A stretch of 8,053 nucleotides of DNA, from NCBI GenBank assembly GCA_900546685.1, contig UREB01000072.1:1-8053 (forward strand). The letters run 5' to 3'. Origin of the DNA: an uncultured Eubacteriales bacterium. GTDB lineage: Bacteria; Bacillota; Clostridia; Christensenellales; QAND01. Under the pieces are notes generated by a model. That model had not been told where the DNA came from, searched no databases, and saw only the letters and a list, made by a program, of their open reading frames with translations. Of the stretch, positions 1 to 4,935 are shown in pieces (position 1 is the first letter of the stretch; every line of letters starts with the position of its first letter). The position numbers were made by a program, and so were the translations under genes.

Positions 1-36
1 GTTGCGGCAGGGGCATATACGATAGCAGGAAATATA

Positions 37-56
37 AAAAGCCCTTAAGGGCTTTT
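37..56 (-). terminator. Palindromic intrinsic terminator after the XRE gene
   Basis: AAAAGCCCTTAAGGGCTTTT is a perfect 20-nt palindrome: an 8-bp stem with a TTAA loop. It lies 6 bp beyond the stop codon of the minus-strand XRE gene. Read on the minus strand it ends in a run of five T, as expected for Rho-independent termination. The plus strand also ends in TTTT, so it may work in both directions. Confidence 0.8.
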
Positions 57-62
57 ATCGAA

Positions 63-302
63 TTATGGACAATACTTAATGAGATCTTCTACACGACATT
101 CCAAAACACAGCAGATCCTGGCGAGAATATCCAAATCCAGCTTTTCAACATCATTGTTGTACCATTTATTGATGACGGAAAAGCGTGTACCAATGCTGGT
201 TGCCAATTTGTTGCGAGAGATATTGCGGTCATGGAGGATTTGCTTTAGGCAAATCTCAACATGCCCATATTGTTTGAGTTGTACGAGGGAAGAATTTTTC
301 AC
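63..302 (-). CDS. Small XRE/Cro-CI-type HTH transcriptional regulator
   Basis: A 79-aa protein made almost entirely of one Cro/CI-type helix-turn-helix domain. After a short N-terminal segment (residues 1-14), helix 1 covers about 15-26. Helix 2 is SRNKLATSIG (29-38) and the recognition helix is about RFSVINKWYNN (40-50). The rest (LDLDILARICCVLECRVEDLIKY) is the usual helix 4-5 ending of the small YozG-like XRE regulators. I chose GTG at 302-300 because TTAGGTGA lies 8 nt upstream; an in-frame GTG at 314 would add four residues but has no ribosome binding site. The gene faces away from a plus-strand promoter covered by repeats (344-399), so it probably represses that promoter. Such regulators are common in prophages, conjugative elements and toxin-antitoxin-like modules. 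Its partner genes here appear disrupted by the insertion sequence. The exact target is inference. Confidence 0.8.
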   Translation of the reverse strand: MKNSSLVQLKQYGHVEICLKQILHDRNISRNKLATSIGTRFSVINKWYNNDVEKLDLDILARICCVLECRVEDLIKYCP

Positions 303-343
303 AGCACATATCACCTAACATTAGGGTAACGGAAATTAGGCAC

Positions 344-399
344 ATTGACGATTACCATATTTATAGTTACTATATTTGTAGTTACTATGAACATAGTAA
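344..399. promoter_or_regulatory. Candidate operator: three tandem 15-bp units plus an inverted half-site
   Basis: Three consecutive 15-bp units occupy 344-358, 359-373 and 374-388. The last two differ at one base (ATTTATAGTTACTAT and ATTTGTAGTTACTAT); the first differs from the second at five. Their half-sites TTACCATA (352), TTACTATA (367) and TTACTATG (382) repeat every 15 bp. An inverted copy, CATAGTAA (392-399), forms a perfect TTACTATG-AA-CATAGTAA dyad with the third. The array overlaps the promoter and adjoins an XRE gene, which is the classic layout for a repressor's operator. That the neighbouring XRE protein binds here is inference. Confidence 0.6.
345..373 (+). promoter_or_regulatory. 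Sigma-A-like promoter, divergent from the XRE gene
   Basis: A -35 box TTGACG (345-350) and a -10 box TACTAT (368-373) are separated by exactly 17 bp. The -10 box lies inside the second of three tandem 15-bp units, so a protein bound to those units would block RNA polymerase. Transcription would run rightward into the two short frames at 428 and 511. The match is good, but it rests on reading by eye. Confidence 0.6.
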
Positions 400-427
400 A
401 TATAATTTGCCCAGGAGGTGAATTTTT

Positions 428-466
428 ATGCGTGTATATGAAAGTCTGCAAATAAAAAGTCAATAG
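428..466 (+). CDS. Very short frame (12 codons) with a strong ribosome binding site
   Basis: AGGAGGTG (413-420) sits 7 nt before ATG 428, close to an ideal Shine-Dalgarno. The frame reads MRVYESLQIKSQ and then meets TAG. It is the first frame after the phased operator and promoter. It may be a leader peptide or the decayed start of a longer gene. I do not recognise the peptide. Translation initiation is well supported by the ribosome binding site; a functional product is not. Confidence 0.3.
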   Translation: MRVYESLQIKSQ

Positions 467-510
467 GAAAATAAAAAAATTTGCAGAGGCCAGAGGAGGT
501 GAAAAAGAGC

Positions 511-549
511 ATGACAAAAAGACCGCCGCTCAAGCGCCGATCAAAATGA
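511..549 (+). pseudogene. 5' end of a small basic gene, apparently cut by the IS110 element
   Basis: AGGAGGTG (494-501) lies 9 nt before ATG 511. The frame reads MTKRPPLKRR and then, two codons later, TGA at 547-549 in what is probably insertion-sequence DNA. The tetranucleotide CGAT occurs here (538-541) and at the far side of the element (2004-2007). If the flanks are joined at that repeat, the frame continues as CGKKHGWLPCLIP and stops at TAA 2046-2048, giving a 23-aa basic peptide. Without the element the gene would be a short cationic peptide under the XRE-linked promoter. No function is recognised, and the reconstruction depends on the inferred element ends. Confidence 0.35.
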
Positions 550-565
550 AAGAGGAAAGAAGTGG

Positions 566-1780
566 TCAATCAGAATTTTCCAGAGAAGCCAGATACTCCT
601 TTACGCGGCCATAGTAGATGCGCAGGAACTTGTTGGCGCCGGCTGTCATGTAAACCAGATAGGGTTTGCCCTCGGCGCGTTTCTTGTCCATGAAGCGGTA
701 TACTGGATCATCAGCGGGCTGTGTTTTCAGCAGGCAATCCATGACCAGAAAGAGCGCTTTGCGCAGCTCCGGCGGTCCGCTTTTGGAGGCCCTCGTACTC
801 TTTGCCTCATGGGCGCCGGATTGATCAGCACCAGGGTCAACGCCCGCAAAGGCCGTAATGGCGTTCCTATGAGTGAATCGGGTAACATCCCCAAGTTCCG
901 CCAAGATCTGGGGGCCAAGGGAATCTCCCACACCGCGCATGGCCATAACGACCGGATATTCAGGAAGCTGGGCAGCCAGAGTACGCATTTCAGCTTTGAG
1001 CTGCTCCAGAGACTTGGAAACAGCATTCAGCGCGTCAACGGCCTGCCGAATCATAGTTTTAGTCAAGGGATTCCTGGGGAGCATGGCGATCAGATTCTGG
1101 GCATCCATGTGGATCTCAATGGCGCGGCTCTGGCTGAAGTTGTAGCCATGCCGTTTGCACCACTTGCGGTAACGCTCGGTAAAGGCGGCAAGGCTCATGT
1201 CCCGCACACAGTCCACATGCCAAAAGGTCATGGCAAAATCCACCCACTTCTGGCTGCCATCCTCGCGGACAGGGCTGTCAAACAGGCTGTTGGCTCCGGG
1301 ATAGGTCTGGTCAAGGAGGGCGATGAGGTTGTTTTTCATCATCGTCTTGGTCTTGGAGTACAGGCCCTGCTGCCGGTTCAGCGTTTTCAGCTGCATACGA
1401 ATCGTGTCCATAGGAGTATATTGGCGCAATTCCACCCAGTTGTCAAGCCCATAGCGGGCAATTTTCCGGGCATCTGCCTTGTCTGTTTTCACTTTGCGCA
1501 GGGTGTTGTTCCCGTAGTCCTTAATGAGCTTGGGATTGACTGCGCTGACAAAGATGCCCTCCTCATGAAGAAAGCGGGCCACCGGCTCATAGTACCGCCC
1601 GGTATGCTCCATGACCACCCGCGTCTCACCGTCCAGGCATTTCAGGTAGTCTGCCAGTGCCTTGAGTTCACTACCGGTGTGGCCAACAGAAAACGGTTTT
1701 GCCACCACTTCCCCAAAGGGACGGAGTACAGATACCACGCTCTTCCCTTTGGAAACATCAATCCCTGCCACATTGTTCAT
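566..1780 (-). CDS. IS110-family transposase (DEDD recombinase)
   Basis: A 404-aa recombinase that moves the element through a circular intermediate, guided in this family by a bridge RNA. The N-terminal RuvC-like DEDD domain has GIDVSK (D8), VVMEHTGRYYEP (E58) and VKTDKADARKIARYG (D100 and D103). A helical middle section (about 125-275) is followed by the Transposase_20 domain: the helix-hairpin-helix-like MRGVGDSLGPQILAELGD (281-298) and FAGVDPGADQSG (311-322). RASKSGPPELRKAL (330-343) contains the conserved serine, S332, which corresponds to the nucleophile described for IS621. The usual basic tail GKPYLVYMTAGANKFLRIYY (371-390) follows. All catalytic residues are present and length is typical, so it looks functional. 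The ATG at 1780 is preceded by GATGAGGAGCG on the minus strand, a good ribosome binding site. Plus-strand frames over this region are shadows. Confidence 0.95.
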   Translation of the reverse strand: MNNVAGIDVSKGKSVVSVLRPFGEVVAKPFSVGHTGSELKALADYLKCLDGETRVVMEHTGRYYEPVARFLHEEGIFVSAVNPKLIKDYGNNTLRKVKTDKADARKIARYGLDNWVELRQYTPMDTIRMQLKTLNRQQGLYSKTKTMMKNNLIALLDQTYPGANSLFDSPVREDGSQKWVDFAMTFWHVDCVRDMSLAAFTERYRKWCKRHGYNFSQSRAIEIHMDAQNLIAMLPRNPLTKTMIRQAVDALNAVSKSLEQLKAEMRTLAAQLPEYPVVMAMRGVGDSLGPQILAELGDVTRFTHRNAITAFAGVDPGADQSGAHEAKSTRASKSGPPELRKALFLVMDCLLKTQPADDPVYRFMDKKRAEGKPYLVYMTAGANKFLRIYYGRVKEYLASLENSD

Positions 1781-1804
1781 GCGAATCGCTCCTCATCGTA
1801 GATT

Positions 1805-1979
1805 TGCCTTTGGCGTCCAACCTTTCCATCATTGCCGATCCAATCTATTTGATGACACGGGCGCACCGGTGTGGCGGCTCAATCTGCATAAATCGAACGC
1901 TGCGAATGAGAGGCTGGCTGACGGACTTTCATACGGACGCTTCGCTTTGGTCCTTGGAGGTTTACATCAGGCCAAGACG
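1805..1979 (-). ncRNA. Predicted IS110 bridge RNA (limits approximate)
   Basis: The region upstream of the transposase has no credible gene but can fold on the minus strand. A 5' hairpin is formed by 1972-1978 pairing with 1950-1957 (GTC+TTGG with CCAA+GAC, one bulged base). A 9-bp perfect inverted repeat, GAATGAGAG (1904-1912) and CTCTCATTC (1980-1988), could close a large internal loop, although its outer strand overlaps the -10 box and may fall outside a transcript starting near 1979. A segment in the 3' half (1827-1836, RNA GGCAAUGAUG) is complementary, with one G-U pair, to the element's end at 1999-2008, as expected of a right donor guide. A -10-like TAGAAT (complement of 1985-1990) would start RNA near 1979, giving about 175 nt, close to the 177-nt IS621 bridge RNA. 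Location relative to the recombinase is established for this group; the exact structure and ends are my inference. Confidence 0.5.
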
Positions 1980-2011
1980 CTCTCATTCTAACAGCTTTGG
2001 CAACGATGCGG

Positions 2012-2035
2012 AAAAAAACACGGCTGGCTGCCGTG
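2012..2035 (-). terminator. Terminator-like hairpin at the right flank of the IS
   Basis: Read on the minus strand, CACGGC-AGCCA-GCCGTG (2035 to 2019) is a GC-rich 6-bp stem with a 5-nt loop, followed at once by seven T (complement of 2012-2018). That is the form of an intrinsic terminator for leftward transcription. It would shield the insertion sequence from minus-strand read-through. Alternatively, this sequence is coding in the plus direction (codons 13 to 20 of the reconstructed 23-aa frame) and the hairpin is incidental. Confidence 0.5.
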
Positions 2036-2063
2036 CCTTATCCCGTAAATATATTGTAATAGG

Positions 2064-2222
2064 ATGTATACAAGGCTATTGAATGGGATTTTGGAGTCGT
2101 TGAATGTGCTTTCACCAGTGAAAACCAAGCAAGCTTTACAAGCATTATGTCTATTGAAAACAGCAATAAAAGAGGCGGAAGAAATCTTTATTTCCAAAGA
2201 GAGCATCCCAACAAAGCATTAA
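2064..2222 (+). CDS. Possible small hypothetical protein, 52 aa
   Basis: The frame runs from ATG 2064 to TAA 2220-2222. Its product begins MYTRLLNGILESLNVLSPVK and continues with a predicted amphipathic helix rich in K, E, A and L (about residues 20-40). Composition is protein-like and the frame is open across the AT-rich flank of the insertion sequence. Against it, AGG touches the ATG directly, so no properly spaced Shine-Dalgarno is present. It lies 15 nt after, and in frame with, the stop at 2046-2048 that would end the reconstructed frame from 511, so coupling to that gene is possible. I do not recognise a family. It may be the surviving second gene of the XRE-controlled unit, or chance. 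Confidence 0.3.
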   Translation: MYTRLLNGILESLNVLSPVKTKQALQALCLLKTAIKEAEEIFISKESIPTKH

Positions 2223-2423
2223 ACAGGAGCAGCAAACAGAGACACAAACGCGTACACAAACAAAGACACAACCCGGTGCGCAAAGGGGGGCGCCTATATA
2301 TATAAATAAAACAAAAACAAAACAAAAAGAAAACAAAGAGCCAAAAGACGCGCGCGAGAGCTGTTTGAAAGAAGGATGGAGGGAGGAGGGGAAACGGCGG
2401 TACACGATCTTTTGAGGGAAGCG
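2223..2423. other. A-rich degenerate stretch without a convincing gene
   Basis: This stretch begins with ACA- and AAC-rich sequence, passes through a TA run at 2295-2304, and becomes almost pure A with scattered C and G (about 2305-2340). It ends in a purine-rich run with AGGAGG-like motifs near 2380-2390. It looks like low-complexity or decayed sequence marking the join between the AT-rich accessory segment and the GC-rich methionine operon. Minus-strand frames here give cysteine- and leucine-rich nonsense. A plus-strand frame open from 2310 to 2471 has a protein-like end (HDLLREAMPAGHVDFAGRF) but no ribosome binding site at a usable distance. Confidence 0.4.
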
Positions 2424-2439
2424 ATGCCCGCCGGGCACG

Positions 2440-2469
2440 TTGACTTTGCGGGGCGTTTCGTTGTATGCT
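2440..2469 (+). promoter_or_regulatory. Sigma-A-like promoter of the methionine operon
   Basis: TTGACT (2440-2445) and TATGCT (2464-2469) are separated by 18 bp, giving a start near 2476 and a leader of about 45 nt before the first gene. Just upstream is a tight inverted repeat, TGCCCG-C-CGGGCA (2425-2437), which could be an operator or a small hairpin ending upstream transcription. The leader is too short for an S-box, T-box or cobalamin riboswitch, and I see no trace of one farther upstream, so regulation by methionine or B12 is not explained by the visible sequence. Confidence 0.5.
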
Positions 2470-2521
2470 AAACTGATTTAATTCATCCCGAAACACTATG
2501 AGAAGAAAGGCGGCGGTGTAC

Positions 2522-4264
2522 ATGGAAAAGCGCCTTCCGTTCCGCGCGTTTGACGGCGCGTTTGGCACCTATTATTTTCAGCTGACGGGCGACGACGGCC
2601 CGTGCGAGCGGGCCAACGTGGACAACCCCAGCCTGGTACGGCGCATCCACCGCCAATACCTGGAGGCAGGGGCCAAGGCGGTAAAGACCAACACGTTTGC
2701 GCTCAACGCGCAGGTCTTTCCGGACGAAAGGGAGCGCGCCCGGCTGATGCGCGAGGGATATCACCTGGCTGCGGAGGCGGCGGCGCCCTACGGGGCCAAG
2801 GTGTTTTGCGATATCGGCCCTGTGGCGGACGGCGAAACCGGGCAGGCCGAGGAAGCGTACCTGGAAGCGGCACGGGCGTTTTTGCGCCTGGGCGGCACGC
2901 ATTTTCTATTTGAAACGCAGGCGGACTTTGCGCCGCTAAAGCCCGCAATTGGGGAGATTGCGGCAAAATGCCCGGATGCGTTTGTGGCGGTCTCGTTTGC
3001 CGTATCGCAGGACGGGTATTCGCAAAAGGGGCATTTTTACCGCGCACTGATAGAGCAGGCGCTTTCCTGCCCGGAGGTACACATGGCAGGGCTGAACTGC
3101 GTGTGCGGGCCGGTACACATGGCAGAATTGATGCGCCGCCTGCCAGAAACGGACAAGCCGCTGATGGCCATGCCCAACGCGGGGTACCCGTCGCAGGTAG
3201 GGGGGCGGACATTTTTCCAGGACAACGCCGCGTACTTTGGGGAAAAGCTGGCGGCGCTGGCGGCCAAAAGGCCGATGGTGGTGGGCGGCTGCTGCGGGAC
3301 CACGCCGGAGCATATCCGCCGGACGCTGGCCTGTATGGCGCAGACAAGGACGGCGCGCGTCCAGGGCGCCCCGGCGCCGGAAGTGCGCAAAAAGGCGGCC
3401 CCCGGCGTTTCTGTGTTTGATAGGGATTGGACGAAAAAGCGTGTGGCTGTGGAGCTGGACCCGCCGACGGATGCAGACTTTGCCCCGCTTTTGGAAGGGG
3501 CCAGGGCGCTGCAGGCGGCGGGCGCGGACCTATTGACGATTGCGGATTCGCCGCTGGCCAGGACCCGGGCCAACAGCATTTTGTCCGCCGCCATTGTGAA
3601 GAGGGAGACGGGGATGGAGGTGCTGCCCCATCTTTCCTGCCGGGACAAGAACCACATTGCCATCAAGGGCGAGCTTTTGGGCGCATGCTACGAGGGCATC
3701 CGCCAGGTGCTGGCGGTGACGGGAGACCCCATCATGCAAGAGGTGTTTGCCAGGCGGTCGGCGGTATTCAACTTCAATTCGTATGAGCTGATCTCTTTTA
3801 TAGAGGGGCTGAACCGCGACGTGTTTCAAGAAAGCCCGTTTGCCGTGGGCGGGGCGCTCAACGTAAACGCACAGAGCTTTGCAAGCGAACTGAAGCGCGC
3901 ACAGAAAAAGGAGGCGTGCGGTGCGTCGTTTTTCCTGACCCAGCCCATTTACACCGAGCGGGCGCTTTCGAATCTGGCGCTGGCTAGGCATACCCTGCGC
4001 GGCAAGATCATGGCGGGCTTTATGCCGGTGGCAAGCTACAAAAACGCGCTGTTTTTAAGCCACGAGGTATCCGGCGTGGAGATCCCGCAGGAGATTTTAC
4101 AGCAGCTGGAGGGTACCACGCAGCAGCAGGCGTGGGACATTACGGTGCCGTATGCGGCGGGGCTGATGAAGCAGGCAGCCCCGCACTGCGACGGGTATTA
4201 CCTGATGACGCCGCTGAGAAAGACGGCGCTGGTGGTGCGTTTGATGCAGGAGGGGCTGGCATGA
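2522..4264 (+). CDS. yitJ: Bifunctional homocysteine S-methyltransferase / methylenetetrahydrofolate reductase (YitJ-like)
   Basis: A 580-aa cytosolic fusion enzyme. Residues 1 to about 285 form a Zn-dependent homocysteine methyltransferase barrel: FDGAFGTYYF near the start, then TNTF, DIGPV, GLNCVCGP (C193) and VGGCCGTTPEHI (C257 and C258). These three cysteines are the zinc and homocysteine thiolate site. Residues about 305-580 are a MetF-type reductase that makes 5-methyl-tetrahydrofolate from the 5,10-methylene form using FAD: VAVELDPP (E311), HLSCRDKN, LAVTGDPI (D402), FFLTQPIY and GFMPVASYKNALFL. Domain order and length match Bacillus YitJ. I chose ATG 2522 because GAAAGGCGG precedes it; ATG 2498 would add eight residues but lacks a ribosome binding site. 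Its last four bases overlap the next gene's start. The reductase half probably supplies methyl donor to the MetH encoded downstream; what the extra methyltransferase half accepts as donor is unclear. Confidence 0.9.
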   Translation: MEKRLPFRAFDGAFGTYYFQLTGDDGPCERANVDNPSLVRRIHRQYLEAGAKAVKTNTFALNAQVFPDERERARLMREGYHLAAEAAAPYGAKVFCDIGPVADGETGQAEEAYLEAARAFLRLGGTHFLFETQADFAPLKPAIGEIAAKCPDAFVAVSFAVSQDGYSQKGHFYRALIEQALSCPEVHMAGLNCVCGPVHMAELMRRLPETDKPLMAMPNAGYPSQVGGRTFFQDNAAYFGEKLAALAAKRPMVVGGCCGTTPEHIRRTLACMAQTRTARVQGAPAPEVRKKAAPGVSVFDRDWTKKRVAVELDPPTDADFAPLLEGARALQAAGADLLTIADSPLARTRANSILSAAIVKRETGMEVLPHLSCRDKNHIAIKGELLGACYEGIRQVLAVTGDPIMQEVFARRSAVFNFNSYELISFIEGLNRDVFQESPFAVGGALNVNAQSFASELKRAQKKEACGASFFLTQPIYTERALSNLALARHTLRGKIMAGFMPVASYKNALFLSHEVSGVEIPQEILQQLEGTTQQQAWDITVPYAAGLMKQAAPHCDGYYLMTPLRKTALVVRLMQEGLA

Positions 4265-4935
4265 CGGCGCTGCGGCCGGCGCTCAAGGAGGTGCTAAGGT
4301 ACCTGGGGCACCATGGGCAGGCGATGACGGAGGAATTTTTGGCGATGGCGGAGCGCTGCATCGACCAGGTATGCCGGACGGCTGTGCCGCGGCACTGCAC
4401 AGGCTCGTTTTTGCTGGAGAGAACCGAGGCGGGGCTGAAGGTGGGCGGCACGACGCTGACGCTGACGGGGCGCGACATTGCCCAGCTTTTGCAAAACAGC
4501 CGCCGATGCATTTTGCTGGCGGCCACGCTGGGGCCGGAGGTGGATGCGCTGATCCGCCAAAGGCAGGCGCAGTCGATGGCGGAGGCGGTATTGTGCGATG
4601 CGGCGGCCACGGCGCTGATCGAATGCGTATGCGACGAGGCGGAAAAAACGCTGGCGGCCGGGCTGGCGAGGGGCGAAAGGCTGACCCGTCGGTATTCCTG
4701 CGGATATGGGGACCTGCCGCTATCTTTGCAGCCGGACTTTGTACGCGTGCTGGATACGCCGCGCAAAATCGGGCTGGCGTGCACGCCGTCGCTGCTGCTG
4801 ACGCCGCAAAAATCCGTGACGGCGGTGCTGGGCATTGCGAAAGCCCCGCCCCAACCCAGGCAGGCGCGCTGCGAAACGTGCGCGTTTGCCGCTTCATGCC
4901 AGCTGAGAAAGGCAGGGACACACTGTGGACGTTAA
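4261..4935 (+). CDS. Free-standing MetH reactivation (AdoMet-binding) domain protein
   Basis: A 224-aa protein of the vitamin B12-dependent methionine synthase activation family. In E. coli this is the C-terminal domain of MetH, which binds S-adenosylmethionine and helps remethylate inactive cob(II)alamin. The signature is RRYSCGYGDLPLSLQPDF (143-160), matching the family R-x-x-x-G-Y motif (R144 and Y149), although position 147 is Cys where Pro is usual. TPSLLLTPQKSVTAVLGI (175-192) is the family's closing strand. The last 25 residues add a four-cysteine cluster (C204, C207, C213, C222), which might hold an iron-sulfur cluster or zinc; that is inference. ATG 4261 overlaps the previous stop as ATGA, with AGGAGGGG (4248-4255) 5 nt upstream, so an upstream in-frame extension is rejected. 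The gene overlaps metH by 11 nt, and MetH here lacks this domain, so the two surely act together. Confidence 0.88.
   Translation: MTALRPALKEVLRYLGHHGQAMTEEFLAMAERCIDQVCRTAVPRHCTGSFLLERTEAGLKVGGTTLTLTGRDIAQLLQNSRRCILLAATLGPEVDALIRQRQAQSMAEAVLCDAAATALIECVCDEAEKTLAAGLARGERLTRRYSCGYGDLPLSLQPDFVRVLDTPRKIGLACTPSLLLTPQKSVTAVLGIAKAPPQPRQARCETCAFAASCQLRKAGTHCGR

Larger units (their letters stand above)
538..2007 (-). mobile_element. IS110-family insertion sequence, about 1.47 kb
   Basis: The element consists of a full-length DEDD transposase on the minus strand, a short 3' end (about 25-30 bp after the transposase stop) and a long structured 5' non-coding end (about 225 bp upstream of the start). This asymmetry matches the IS110 group, where the bridge RNA lies upstream of the recombinase, rather than IS1111, where it lies downstream. 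No terminal inverted repeat is visible, as usual for IS110. The only boundary evidence is the direct repeat CGAT at 538-541 and 2004-2007, plus complementarity between the right edge (1999-2008) and a segment inside the predicted RNA (1827-1836). Edges may be off by several bases. The copy looks intact and potentially active. Confidence 0.75.

Noticed and set aside
311..517. Minus-strand 68-aa frame opposite the operator
   Set aside because: Low-complexity hydrophobic and Ile/Val-rich product created by the AT-rich repeats; it is antisense to two strong ribosome binding sites.
809..1801. Long plus-strand frame (330 aa) opposite the transposase
   Set aside because: It is the antisense shadow of a transposase with all catalytic motifs intact, and its product has no recognisable family features.
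1699..2082. Plus-strand frame spanning the insertion sequence's right end
   Set aside because: It starts antisense to the transposase and runs through the predicted bridge RNA region; no ribosome binding site and no protein-like pattern.
2223..2521. S-box, T-box or cobalamin riboswitch ahead of the methionine operon
   Set aside because: None of the conserved cores could be found, and the predicted leader is only about 45 nt long.
2188..2568. Minus-strand frames rich in Cys, Leu and Phe
   Set aside because: They result from translating the A-rich and ACA-rich tract backwards, and they overlap the start of the methionine operon.
4132..4260. N-terminal extension of the MetH activation protein
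   Set aside because: It overlaps the end of gene 1 in another frame; ATG 4261 has AGGAGGGG at 5 nt and the usual ATGA coupling.
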